This document shows positions 44,036 through 53,018 of a DNA stretch of 64,000 nucleotides, piece after piece. How positions within the stretch are numbered: position 1 is the stretch's first letter; each line of letters opens with the position of its first letter. Both the position numbers and the translations under genes were made by a program. This stretch comes from Pontibacter pamirensis (lineage in GTDB: Bacteria; Bacteroidota; Bacteroidia; Cytophagales; Hymenobacteraceae), in the NCBI RefSeq assembly GCF_010015475.1, contig NZ_SSNI01000001.1, positions 62,001 through 126,000 of the forward strand. The letters are read 5' to 3'. The notes below the pieces were generated by a model. That model made no database searches, was not told the origin of the DNA, and was given only the letters and a program-made list of their open reading frames with translations.

Positions 44036-45037
44036 TTACTGTTGCTGGGCAGTGGCACTTGCACCCGAGCTGAATTGCTCGAACTTCTGCTTCTGCTCCT
44101 GGTATACTTCGGCCGGCATCGGGATGTAACCTACCTCTTCGCTGAGTTCTGGCGCATTGTCGAGGTAGAAGTTAACAAACTCTACTACCTCAGGTCTGCT
44201 GGCTGCTTTTGAGTTAACGTAGATATAGAGCGGGCGGGAAAGCGGTGCATAAGAGCCGTCTTTTACTGTTTCCAGAGAGGGCATGATAGCACCCTGGCCG
44301 TTGCTGTCGTTCTCGTCATTTACCGGCACTGCTTTCAGTTTGTCCTGGTTCTCATCATAGTAAGCGTACCCGAAAAAGCCGAGGGCGTAAGGGTCCGTAG
44401 AAACACCCTGCACCAGTACGTTGTCGTCTTCGCTGGCTGTATAGTCACCGCGGCTGGCATGGCTTTCGCCTACAATGGCTTCTGTAAAATAGTCGTAAGT
44501 ACCAGACTCTACACCGGCACCATACAGGTGAATCTCCTGGTCAGGCCACTCCGGGCGTATCTGGTTCCATCTGGTGATAGTGCCCTGTGCGGCTGGCTCC
44601 CATATTTTCTTCAGTTCTGCTACAGTAATGTCGTTTACCCAGTCGTTCTCCGGGTGCACTACCACTGTCAGGCCATCGTAGGCTACAGGCAGTTCTACAA
44701 AAGTGATGTTGTTTTCTGCTGCAAGCTGCTTCTCAGACTCGTTCATGGTGCGCGAAGCATCCACAATGTCAATCTCGCCGCGTGAGAACTTCTTCATGCC
44801 GCCGCCTGTGCCTGATACACCCACCGTTACCCTTACGTCAGGTGCTTCAGCACGGAATTCTTCCGCTACAGCCTCTGTGATTGGGTAAACTGTAGAGGAA
44901 CCGTCTATTTGGATATTACCTGAAAGGTCGCTGTTGGCACCTTCGTTGGTGCTGCCGCCACAGGCGCTGAAGAGCAGAGTGCCTCCTAAAAGAAGTGCTG
45001 CGTTTATTTTAGAATAGTTAAGCCTAAGGTTCAACAT
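44036..45037 (-). CDS. pstS: phosphate-binding lipoprotein PstS
   Basis: A 333-residue periplasmic-binding protein. A lipoprotein signal with the lipobox LLFSACGG anchors it. Phosphate-binding motifs are IQIDGSSTVYPITEAVAEEF, SGTGGGMKKFSRGEIDIVDASRTM and GVESGTYDYFTEAI. The frame continues 58 codons upstream without a signal peptide, across the promoter described at 45188-45245, so I start at MLNLRLNYSK. The last residues are Gln/Ala-rich (ASATAQQQ). First gene of pstSCAB-phoU. Confidence 0.95.
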   Translation of the reverse strand: MLNLRLNYSKINAALLLGGTLLFSACGGSTNEGANSDLSGNIQIDGSSTVYPITEAVAEEFRAEAPDVRVTVGVSGTGGGMKKFSRGEIDIVDASRTMNESEKQLAAENNITFVELPVAYDGLTVVVHPENDWVNDITVAELKKIWEPAAQGTITRWNQIRPEWPDQEIHLYGAGVESGTYDYFTEAIVGESHASRGDYTASEDDNVLVQGVSTDPYALGFFGYAYYDENQDKLKAVPVNDENDSNGQGAIMPSLETVKDGSYAPLSRPLYIYVNSKAASRPEVVEFVNFYLDNAPELSEEVGYIPMPAEVYQEQKQKFEQFSSGASATAQQQ

Positions 45038-45187
45038 ACAATATGATGTTTGGAGTTGGTTGGTTTTAGATGATCTTGAATATATCAATATTACTTTTAA
45101 TGCGGATATACTATGATGTATATGAAGTAATTGTGTGCCGTGGCTATAGCGCCGTTCAGTCTTTGTTATCAGGCGTTTTTGAGTATG

Positions 45188-45245
45188 CAAAGTTGTGCTA
45201 CAAGCACGCAATCTGCACCTTGCCGTGTATTAAGTAATTGTTAAG
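45188..45245 (-). promoter_or_regulatory. candidate Pho box and -7 element of pstSCAB-phoU
   Basis: On the minus strand: CTTAACA (45245-45239), 4 nt, CTTAATA (45234-45228), then after 32 nt the -7-like CAACTTTG (45195-45188). The two heptamers occupy the outer two of the four positions used in the other Pho promoters, shifted by one base; the inner two positions are not conserved here. Confidence 0.55.
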
Positions 45246-45256
45246 TTTTTATAAAC

Positions 45257-46471
45257 TTACAGAGAGATCTCCATCTGCATCCTGAACATGTACGCATCCT
45301 CACGGCGCTCCTGCTGCAGCAGTGTTACATCGCTCTGTACTTTCAGGCTGTGGCCTACAATATACTTCGATATACCTATCGTATACTGATCTTGTGCCCT
45401 GGGCCCTAGTACAGGAGTGGGATTATAGTTGCTGTAACGGCCTGCTACTTCCCAGTTAGATTTAAAGAGGTAACCCGCCTGCAGGTTCAGGCCATCGCCC
45501 GTTGTGAAGGCCTCTAGTACATTTCCTTCTGCGTCTCTTCGTACCACAGGGCCGGATTGGGTTTCTTCATTTGAAGCGCTGCTTAAGGCTTCCTTGTCGG
45601 CGTATTCGCCCATGAAGGAAAAGCCTCTGTACTTAAACATGGCGTCTACAAACACAGTGCTCAGGTCCCGCTGTTCACTTAAGAAGTCACCAAGCTGACC
45701 GCCCTCACGGGAGGCATTGTCGTTGTAATCATAAGTGGCGGCTACAGAAAGCTTAGGTGTTTGTTCTCTGAGGAGGTCACTGCTAAAATAGTCTCCGTTG
45801 CCTTTGAACTCGCCAAATGGCAACACCTCTACGCGTGCCGTATAATCGTAGCCACCCATATTCGTAACCGTGATGTTGCGGCCTTCACCCATTGTAATAG
45901 CCCCGACTTCACGCAGGACCACCTGGCCTACCTGGTGCACATGATGCAGTTGTACACCAGCATCCCGGTCGATGTTGAAGCGTGCGTTGAGCAGGCTTCG
46001 GTCCACGAACTGCAGATTTTGGGAAGAGATGACACGCTCGCGGTTCCCGGGCAGCTTTGTCTGGCCAACCCATAGGTATAGGTTGGGCGCAAAATTCCAT
46101 TTGGCAACGGCATCCAGCACAATATTATCGGCCTCATTGCTTTGTAGCCGTGTATCGTGCCCTATATCCCGGTTACTGAGGGCAAGCTCTATTTTGTATA
46201 CAAACTTTGGAGAGAAAGCGAAACCATCAAATTTGAGGCGGAATCTACGGGTTGTGAAGTTATCGTCCCACTCATTTGTAGTGGGGTTGGTGACACCTTG
46301 GTACAGCGTCTGAAATCTTGTGCTGAACTTCATGCTGAAAGAAGTATCAGCAGCTATTACACTCACGCCCTTGCCAAATCTACTTTTGATAATGCTTTGG
46401 CTATTGGCCTTGTTGCCCCACAGCAGGAGCATAAGGAGCACTAAAATAGCTCCTTTGATTTTGTAATACAT
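45257..46471 (-). CDS. phosphate-selective porin (OprO/OprP-like)
   Basis: A 404-residue outer-membrane porin with signal peptide (ILVLLMLLLWGNKANSQ, cleaved near residue 25). Family signs of Porin_O_P are FSTRFQTLYQGV, RRFRLKFDGFAFSPKFVYKIELALSNRD, WVGQTKLPGNRERVISSQNLQFVDRSLLNARF (the conserved G-x-x-K-x-P-x-x-R region) and the C-terminal YMFRMQMEISL strand. It should carry phosphate across the outer membrane. It precedes pstS on the same strand but has its own Pho-box promoter at 46623-46679; whether the two are co-transcribed is open. Confidence 0.92.
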   Translation of the reverse strand: MYYKIKGAILVLLMLLLWGNKANSQSIIKSRFGKGVSVIAADTSFSMKFSTRFQTLYQGVTNPTTNEWDDNFTTRRFRLKFDGFAFSPKFVYKIELALSNRDIGHDTRLQSNEADNIVLDAVAKWNFAPNLYLWVGQTKLPGNRERVISSQNLQFVDRSLLNARFNIDRDAGVQLHHVHQVGQVVLREVGAITMGEGRNITVTNMGGYDYTARVEVLPFGEFKGNGDYFSSDLLREQTPKLSVAATYDYNDNASREGGQLGDFLSEQRDLSTVFVDAMFKYRGFSFMGEYADKEALSSASNEETQSGPVVRRDAEGNVLEAFTTGDGLNLQAGYLFKSNWEVAGRYSNYNPTPVLGPRAQDQYTIGISKYIVGHSLKVQSDVTLLQQERREDAYMFRMQMEISL

Positions 46472-46622
46472 TTTTATTTTGGTCTGGGTGAGAAAACTAA
46501 ACCTTTATTTTAAAGCTGAACTGCTGCACTAATCAAATATGCTGGCAAGCTCAAAGCGGCCTAAAAGTTAAAAGCATCACAGTTAGTCAGGCTGTTGCTG
46601 CTTCTTCTCCTAAACCACGCTG

Positions 46623-46679
46623 CAAAATAACAGCTTTACTGTTACTCGCATATTATCCCAATGTTATGCTAATGTTAAG
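46623..46679 (-). promoter_or_regulatory. Pho box (four heptamers) and -7 element of the porin gene
   Basis: Minus strand: CTTAACA (46679-46673), CATAACA (46668-46662), GATAATA (46657-46651), AGTAACA (46646-46640), each 11 bp after the previous, then exactly 9 nt, then TTATTTTG (46630-46623) as the -7 element. The heptamers cover the -33 region, as expected of an activator-dependent promoter. Confidence 0.75.
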
Positions 46680-46865
46680 AATACAGGAAGCCGCTCTCTA
46701 GCCTTCATGTCTATTAAATTGCTGAATATAAGGCGTTTGAATACTAAATTTATAAAATAATATTGGAAGTGTTACAGAAGAACCAGGCAATTTAACATTT
46801 AGGTAAAACACAGATAAAGCAGTGTTAATATTAAAGTAAAGCCCTCTTAACATACCCCCACGATA

Positions 46866-46922
46866 CTTAACGGTATCGTAACCTGCCCTTAAACATGGCT
46901 TAAAGTAGCCGCAGTACTTTTG
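46866..46922 (+). promoter_or_regulatory. Pho box (four heptamers) and -7 element of the TonB receptor operon
   Basis: CTTAACG (46866), CGTAACC (46877), CTTAAAC (46888), CTTAAAG (46899), period 11 bp, then 9 nt, then TACTTTTG (46915-46922), an exact TAnnTTTG. Expected transcription start is near 46929, so the leader is about 20 nt. A further CTTAACA at 46846 is out of register. Confidence 0.78.
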
Positions 46923-46948
46923 CAACGAGACTAAACAACAGTACTGCA

Positions 46949-49744
46949 ATGAAATCATTATTCACACTTCTCACCATTCTCACAACAACTATAGGTGTAT
47001 TTGCCCAGCAGGGGACACTGAAAGGTAAAGTGAAAGACAAAACTACCGGCGAAGATATAATCGGGGCCGTGGTTTTTATCAAAGGAACTTCTAAAGGTAC
47101 TACTACCGATTACGAAGGCAACTACAGCCTGCCATTGGAGCCGGGCGCTTATACACTATCTGTTACCTTTCTTTCTTACAAGCCTTTTGAGCAGGAAGGG
47201 GTGCAGGTAACCGCCGGGCAGCCGACTACTTTAAATGTGCAGCTGGAGGAGAACAGTACTCAAATCCAGACGGTGGAGATTGTAGGCACACGTCAAACAA
47301 ATACCGAGGCAGCTGTACTGGCAACCATGCGTGAAAGTGAAGTAGTGGTAAGCGGTGTGGCAGGCGAGCAGATTGCCAAGTCCATGGACCGCGACGCTGC
47401 CGAAACGGTGAAACGCATACCGGGTGTAACTATTCTGAACGACCGTTACGTGGTCATCAGGGGGATGAGCCAGCGCTATAATACTGTGCTGCTCAATGAT
47501 GCCCTCACGCCAAGTACGGAGCCGGACCAGAAGGCTTTTTCTTTTGATATTCTGCCTACCAGCGTTATCGACCGCATCATGATTTATAAAAACGGTTCTC
47601 CGGAGCTCCCTGGTGAGTTTGGTGGAGGTGTTATTAAAATCTACACAAAGAATGTGGTGGATGAGAACAGCACCAGTATCGGTGTGTCGGGCTCTTACCG
47701 CGTGGGTACCACGTTTAACAGTTTCCTGACAGACAGCAAGAGCAGCACCGATTTCTTAGGCTTTGATAATGGGAAAAGGCAGCTGCCAGCCGCACTGTCA
47801 GCCACTACAGGCCAGGCCCAGGGGGAGGTGCCTCAAAAAGGCCAGCTATTCCCTAACAACTGGGCGCCAAAATCTATAACGGCAACGCCGGACTTGCGCC
47901 TTTCGCTCGGTCTGAACCGTCGCTTTGATATAGGTTCACTTCGCATCAGCACTGTTTCAGCTGCTTCTTACAGCAACACCCAGTCTATTACAGAAGGAAC
48001 AAGAGACAGTTACGGTGCCTTCAGTGAAGAACTTGGGAAAAGCGAGCGTCAGCTAAGCTACACTGATAATGTGTACACGAACAGTGTCCGTTTAGGTGTC
48101 ATCAGCAACTGGTCGGCTCGTATAAATAACAACAACAAAATCGAGTTCAGGAACTTGTTTAATCAATTGGGCAGCAACGAGGTGCTGGAGCGTGAGGGAA
48201 TAGACTACACCAACGGTGCCCAAAGACAACAAAATTACTCGCTGCGTTACGAAAGCCGCTCTATCTATTCTGGCCAGCTGCAGGGTACGCACGACTTCAA
48301 TGACAACAGGTCTACTGTCACCTGGACTGGTGGGTATAATTATACAAACCGCAACGAGCCGGACTACCGTCGCTTCCGCACGGCTGACGACAACAACGAT
48401 GGTGTGTACAGGCTGCTGTACCAGCCCATTCCAACCTTGAGAGATGCCGGTCGTTTCTACTCAGACCTGGACGAGCACGGGGTAATGGCGAACGGCCAGA
48501 TAGAGCACCGCTTCGAAAGTGCAGACTCTGCCTCAGAAAATGCCCCTAAGCTAAGAGCAGGTTTTTATACAGAGCGCAAGAGCCGTGATTATACTTCCCG
48601 CTTCTTCTCGTTTGCGCCGGCAAATACCTCTATGTTCGACCAGAACCTTCCGCTGCTGCCCATCAATGAAGTATTTGCCCCTGGGAACATCAACAACACA
48701 ACAGGTTGGAAGCTGCTGGAAGACTCTAACCCGCAGAACAACTACAGGGCGTTTAATACCTATCTCGCCGGGTTTATTGGAGGTTCCTCACCTCTTCTGA
48801 AGAACCTGTCTGTTTCGGGCGGTGTGCGTGTAGAATACAACAACCAGGAGCTGGAATCCTTAGGCTTTGACGGAAGACCGCTGAACAGGGAAAACCCGGT
48901 ACTAAGTGTGTTACCGTCTGCTAACTTCACTTATAACCTCACCCCTCGCGCTATGTTGCGTGCCGGTGGTAGTGTGAGTGTAAACAGACCCGAATTCCGT
49001 GAAATTGCCCCGGCTCCCTATTTCGACTTCGTGAACCTGCTTGAAGTAGTGGGTAATCCGAACCTGGATGTAGCTACTATTTACAACGGCGATGTCCGCT
49101 ACGAATTCTACCCTAACCCAACAGAATTAATTTCTATCGGAGCTTTCTACAAATACTTCAATAAACCAATTGAAACCGTTTTCCAGAACACAAGCGGAGC
49201 GAACACCATCACATTTGCCAACGCAAAGAACGCTTACAGCTATGGACTGGAAGCCGAAGTAAGAAAGTCACTGCTGGATTTGTCAGAATCCCGGTTTGTG
49301 CAGAACCTGACACTGGTACTGAATGCAGCCCTGGTGCAGAGCGAGGTAGAGCTAACGGATGACTATGCTTCTTATCAGACTGGTAAACGCCAGATGGTGG
49401 GGCAGTCTCCTTATGTAGTAAATACAGGCGTGTATTATCAAGATGATGACCGCCAGTTCCAGTTCAACGTGCTCTACAACGTTATCGGGACGCGCATTTT
49501 CGCAGCTGGAAGTAACCTTCGGCAGACGGTATACGAGATGCCGCGCCACCAGATAGACCTGTCTCTGACAAAAGGAATCGGAGAGCATTTTGAAATAAAA
49601 GCGGGTATCCAGGACCTGCTGAACCAAAAGACACGCCTGGTGCAGGATTCTAACAACGACGAAAAAATCACTTCTGTGGATGAGTCATTCCGGGAATTCC
49701 AAAGGGGGCAATACTCTACCATCGGAGTTACCTACAAATTCTAA
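46949..49744 (+). CDS. TonB-dependent receptor of the phosphate island
   Basis: A 931-residue outer-membrane receptor. A signal peptide (1-20) is followed by a carboxypeptidase-regulatory domain (about 22-105, GTLKGKVKDKTTGEDIIGAVVFIKGTSKG), a plug (about 125-235, VKRIPGVTILNDRYVVIRGMSQRYNTVLLNDALTPS) and a 22-strand barrel ending YSTIGVTYKF. It has a Pho-box promoter and a beta-helix lipoprotein gene 35 nt downstream in place of SusD. Expected to import a phosphate-containing compound; the substrate is unknown. Receptor-type plug motifs differ from SusC, so a SusCD annotation would be wrong. Confidence 0.93.
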   Translation: MKSLFTLLTILTTTIGVFAQQGTLKGKVKDKTTGEDIIGAVVFIKGTSKGTTTDYEGNYSLPLEPGAYTLSVTFLSYKPFEQEGVQVTAGQPTTLNVQLEENSTQIQTVEIVGTRQTNTEAAVLATMRESEVVVSGVAGEQIAKSMDRDAAETVKRIPGVTILNDRYVVIRGMSQRYNTVLLNDALTPSTEPDQKAFSFDILPTSVIDRIMIYKNGSPELPGEFGGGVIKIYTKNVVDENSTSIGVSGSYRVGTTFNSFLTDSKSSTDFLGFDNGKRQLPAALSATTGQAQGEVPQKGQLFPNNWAPKSITATPDLRLSLGLNRRFDIGSLRISTVSAASYSNTQSITEGTRDSYGAFSEELGKSERQLSYTDNVYTNSVRLGVISNWSARINNNNKIEFRNLFNQLGSNEVLEREGIDYTNGAQRQQNYSLRYESRSIYSGQLQGTHDFNDNRSTVTWTGGYNYTNRNEPDYRRFRTADDNNDGVYRLLYQPIPTLRDAGRFYSDLDEHGVMANGQIEHRFESADSASENAPKLRAGFYTERKSRDYTSRFFSFAPANTSMFDQNLPLLPINEVFAPGNINNTTGWKLLEDSNPQNNYRAFNTYLAGFIGGSSPLLKNLSVSGGVRVEYNNQELESLGFDGRPLNRENPVLSVLPSANFTYNLTPRAMLRAGGSVSVNRPEFREIAPAPYFDFVNLLEVVGNPNLDVATIYNGDVRYEFYPNPTELISIGAFYKYFNKPIETVFQNTSGANTITFANAKNAYSYGLEAEVRKSLLDLSESRFVQNLTLVLNAALVQSEVELTDDYASYQTGKRQMVGQSPYVVNTGVYYQDDDRQFQFNVLYNVIGTRIFAAGSNLRQTVYEMPRHQIDLSLTKGIGEHFEIKAGIQDLLNQKTRLVQDSNNDEKITSVDESFREFQRGQYSTIGVTYKF

Positions 49745-49779
49745 CAACCATAAAGCAACTTATAACCAATTAACCAATT

Positions 49780-51144
49780 ATGAAAAAGTTATTTAACCTA
49801 TTGCTGGTCGCTTTTTTCGCTGTGTTCCTCTTCGCTTGCGAGGATGATGATCCTGTAACTCCCCCGGTGACGGGTGAGGAGTTTCTGACAGCGCAGGAAA
49901 ACAACATGACTGTTATCTCCGGCTCCACAGAAGAAGACTTCACGATGAGAGCGAACACAAAATATATGCTGAGAGGCTTTGTTTATGTGAAAGAGGGCGC
50001 TACCCTTACTATTGAGCCAGGAACGGTAATCATGGGTGAAAAATCTTCAAAAGGCACACTCATCATCGAGCGTGGTGGTATGATTATGGCGGACGGTACC
50101 GCCTCCCAGCCAATTGTGTTCACCTCTGCGGAGCCAGCTGGCCAACGTGCTGCCGGTGACTGGGGAGGTATCATTATCCTGGGCAGGGCACCTGTAAACT
50201 TGGGTGCTGGTGCGAGAATTGAAGGAGGTGTAGACAGAGAATATGGTGGCGATGCTGCTGCAGACAACTCCGGTACACTTCGGTATGTGCGTATTGAATT
50301 TCCAGGTATCGCTTTCCAGCCAGACAATGAGATTAACGGTCTTACCCTTGGCGGTGTAGGTTCAGGTACTACAATGGACTACATACAGGTTTCCCACTGT
50401 GGTGATGACTCCTTTGAGTGGTTCGGTGGTACGGTAAACGCAAAGCACCTGATTGCTTACAAAACAGTAGACGATATGTTCGACACGGACAACGGATACT
50501 CAGGTAATCTGCAGTTCCTGGTAGGTATCGCTGACCCTAATGTAGCAGATGCCTCTGGCTCTAACGGTTTCGAGTCTGATAACGACTCTCAGGGCTCCGG
50601 AGCTTCGCCGATTACTGCTCCAACCTACTCTAACGTGAGCCTGTTCGGCCCGCTTGCTACCAATCCTGCTGCACAGGTTAACTCCAACTTTAAGCGTGGC
50701 CTGCACATCCGCAGAAACAACAAAACGAAGCTATACAATTCTATAGTTGCCGGATGGCCAGTAGGTCTGTTATTAGATGGTGCTCCTACGCAAGCAAATG
50801 CTACTGCCGGTGAAATGATCATCCGCAATACCATTATAGCAGGTACACCTGCAGGCAAAGCGCTTACAGTAGAAGCCGATGGTACGTATGATGTAGCCGG
50901 CTGGTTTAACGCTGCTGACAAGAACAATATGGTGGTGAACGATGCTGCAACACTTGGCCTTTCCGGTTCATTTGCGCAGAACGGCAATCCTGACTTCACA
51001 ACAGTTTCTACTTCTGTAGCGGCTGGCTTCTCTGGCTTGGATAACAGCTTCTTTGATACGTCAGTTAACTACATCGGTGCTTTCGGTTCTACAGACTGGA
51101 CTGAAGGTTGGGCTAACTTTGACCCACAGAACACGGCTTACTAA
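49780..51144 (+). CDS. beta-helix lipoprotein paired with the TonB receptor
   Basis: A 454-residue putative surface or periplasmic lipoprotein. The lipobox is FLFACEDDD (Cys20), followed by a short acidic and Pro-rich spacer. The rest has the periodic strands of a right-handed parallel beta-helix: AGATLTIEPG-like EGATLTIEPGTVIMGEKSSKGTLIIERGGMIMADGTASQPIVFTSA, then DYIQVSHCGDDSFEWFGGTVNAKHLIAY, with DNSGTLRYVRIEFPG. Gly/Asp-rich loops suggest metal sites. Genes like this repeatedly follow receptors of this kind in Bacteroidota; a role as the receptor's surface lid or phosphoester-binding partner is inference. No enzymatic motif recognised. Confidence 0.85.
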   Translation: MKKLFNLLLVAFFAVFLFACEDDDPVTPPVTGEEFLTAQENNMTVISGSTEEDFTMRANTKYMLRGFVYVKEGATLTIEPGTVIMGEKSSKGTLIIERGGMIMADGTASQPIVFTSAEPAGQRAAGDWGGIIILGRAPVNLGAGARIEGGVDREYGGDAAADNSGTLRYVRIEFPGIAFQPDNEINGLTLGGVGSGTTMDYIQVSHCGDDSFEWFGGTVNAKHLIAYKTVDDMFDTDNGYSGNLQFLVGIADPNVADASGSNGFESDNDSQGSGASPITAPTYSNVSLFGPLATNPAAQVNSNFKRGLHIRRNNKTKLYNSIVAGWPVGLLLDGAPTQANATAGEMIIRNTIIAGTPAGKALTVEADGTYDVAGWFNAADKNNMVVNDAATLGLSGSFAQNGNPDFTTVSTSVAAGFSGLDNSFFDTSVNYIGAFGSTDWTEGWANFDPQNTAY

Positions 51145-51229
51145 AAAGCCATTTATTACTGATTGTACATGTATGGGTGAGAAACATCGTTGCAATCATG
51201 AGTAGAGTGGCTTAGTCTCCCGCTCTGCG

Positions 51230-51259
51230 AAAAGCCCGCCATTACGGCGGGCTTTTTTT
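51230..51259 (+). terminator. terminator of the TonB receptor operon
   Basis: Stem AAGCCCGCC with GGCGGGCTT, 5 nt loop, seven T, about 85 nt after the beta-helix stop. Confidence 0.9.
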
Positions 51260-51384
51260 AGTTTATACTTAGCAAGTGAATGGCGCAACATAAAGCCCTG
51301 AGAAAATGCGCGGCAGCCCCAGTGCAGAAGTTATACCAAATGAGGTAAAGCTCCTTCCAAAGAACTCTAGCATTTTCTACTAGT

Positions 51385-51582
51385 CAGCACGGAGTGGATG
51401 CGTTTCCAGTCTTTGGGTTGAGCGTCTGGGGGAAGGGGCCTTCTAATTGGAGATTTTTGATGCCGCTCGCGCGGCAGCGCCCTGGCGCAAAAAACTCCAA
51501 AGGCGCTCAACCCGAAGACGAGGCCTCTCGGCCTGGAGAGCTCAGAGAGAAATAATGAAACAATAGGTCTGATGCCGCTGGA
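51385..51582 (-). repeat. structured dispersed repeat, copy B
   Basis: 198 bp closely related to the reverse complement of 40195-40372. It preserves the other outer arm (51495-51519, CTCCAAAGGCGCTCAACCCGAAGAC) and the GC-rich inner hairpin (GATGCCGCTCGCGCGGCAGC). The two copies bracket the block from phoU to the beta-helix gene. The rest of the gap 51583-51912 has no supported gene. Confidence 0.82.
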
Positions 51583-51912
51583 TAGGCCGTTGCTACGGCA
51601 GGTGGGATAGAATAAAGCACCAGCAGCGTGTGCAGACTCTGAGATTCTATGGAGTGTTGTTCAGGAGAGGTGGTATTACATAGCAACAGGATGTATGAGC
51701 CGCTGTTCTTTTGATCATCTGGCAGGCCGCTTACTGGAAACCCCTGCTTCGTTGTTTCGCTCAGGACCTAATTCTCCGCTTTTCTGACCACCAGGTCCAG
51801 GGTGGTGGCAGGTAAAGCCGGGACTTTTCTGCCGCAATAAAGGTGAAGTTCGACACCTTATTTCTGTACCGGCAATTCTGCTTAAAAGTCCCTTTCAGGG
51901 TAAAGCTTTCCT

Positions 51913-52845
51913 TTAAAAAATAACGCTGGCCAAAGGCAGGGCCTTTCTTATTCTTTCCTGCTCTGCTTCCGGAATGTTGTTGCCAACTAATAACAGAGTA
52001 CGCAGGCTCTTCATCTTTCCGAGCGCTGCCGGCAGGTGGGTAAGCTGGTTATAACTCAGGTCGAGCAGCTCCAGGTTATCCAGTTGCGTCAGTTCCTCCG
52101 GCACAGCCTTCAGTTGATTGTGCCCCAGCAAAAGGCTTTGAAGGGATGTTGCCTTGCCTATCTGCATGGGCAGTGATGTGAGCTGGTTGAAATCTAAGGC
52201 CAAACTCTTAAGCGCCTTCAGTTGAAAGAGCGCCTGAGGCACCTCCCGCAGTTGGTTCTGCGACAGTGACAAATCACTTAATTTCCTGATTTTTCCTATT
52301 TCAGATGGTAACATTTCTAAATGGTTATAACTTAAGTTGAGTGTATGGAGCGCACGCAGTCGTCGAACTTGGGGTGAAATAGTCCTTATCTTGTTTCCGT
52401 TGAGGTGCAGGACCTGTAGGTGCTGTAAGTTTCCGAAGCCGGCATGCAGTTCGGTAAAATGATTGTGGCTGAAATCTGCCTCCTGTAGTGCTTCCAGGGT
52501 ATAAAAGGAAGCCGGCAGTTCCCGGAGTTCGTTCTCGCTGAAAATAACTTCCTGTAAATGCTGTAGTCTGCTGATTTCAGGAGAAATGTCTGCGATCTTG
52601 TTTTTCATGGCATTGATAAACTGCAGGTTTACCAGTTCACACAGTTCTGAGGGAAAGCTATAGTAGGTTTGCTGCCGGATGTTCAGGCGGTATACGTCCT
52701 CTTTTTGCTGCAATGCCTCGGGTACATTATCATATACTTTGGCAGATGCCAGTTCCTGCTGCGCTAACGGCCTTGCCTGAGCTTTTACCTGAAGGGGTTG
52801 CCAGATGGCCATCATCATAAATCCTGTAATGATTATTCTTTTCAT
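51913..52845 (-). CDS. secreted leucine-rich-repeat protein
   Basis: A 310-residue protein with a signal peptide (MKRIIITGFMMMAIWQPLQVKAQ) and about nine 23-residue leucine-rich repeats of the form LxxLxxLxLxxNxLxxLPxxI (for example LQVLHLNGNKIRTISPQVRRL, LHTLNLSYNHLEMLPSEIGKI, LKSLALDFNQLTSLPMQIGKA). The repeats form a solenoid for protein binding, with capping sequence before them. Partner unknown. It has no Pho-like promoter; its place in the island may be chance. Confidence 0.9.
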   Translation of the reverse strand: MKRIIITGFMMMAIWQPLQVKAQARPLAQQELASAKVYDNVPEALQQKEDVYRLNIRQQTYYSFPSELCELVNLQFINAMKNKIADISPEISRLQHLQEVIFSENELRELPASFYTLEALQEADFSHNHFTELHAGFGNLQHLQVLHLNGNKIRTISPQVRRLRALHTLNLSYNHLEMLPSEIGKIRKLSDLSLSQNQLREVPQALFQLKALKSLALDFNQLTSLPMQIGKATSLQSLLLGHNQLKAVPEELTQLDNLELLDLSYNQLTHLPAALGKMKSLRTLLLVGNNIPEAEQERIRKALPLASVIF

Positions 52846-52967
52846 TTGCTGGTTGTGCTGCTGTACTGCACTGTTTTTAGATATGAGTAAATCTTATTTT
52901 TTGAATTGACTCTCGCTTCTAACCGTATTTTAAAAATACCTGAGAGTTGTACTGGCGTAAAAAGGAA

Positions 52968-52996
52968 AAGGCTATGGGCACAAAACCCATAGCCTT
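52968..52996 (-). terminator. terminator of phoX
   Basis: Stem AAGGCTATGGG with CCCATAGCCTT, 7 nt loop, followed by TTTTCCTTTT on the minus strand, 23 nt beyond the phoX stop. Confidence 0.85.
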
Positions 52997-53018
52997 GGTA
53001 TAATATCTGTTCAATTGG

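Noticed and set aside
45038-45211. N-terminal extension of PstS
   Set aside because: It would put the lipoprotein signal inside the protein, and the Pho-type promoter overlaps it.
46949-51144. SusC/SusD pair
   Set aside because: The receptor's plug and barrel are not SusC-like, and the partner is a beta-helix protein without the SusD TPR-like helical fold.
51583-51912. Possible gene remnant left of the LRR gene (leftward fragments such as LDLVVRKAEN)
   Set aside because: Fragments in different frames suggest a decayed gene, but no family could be recognised, so it is not called.
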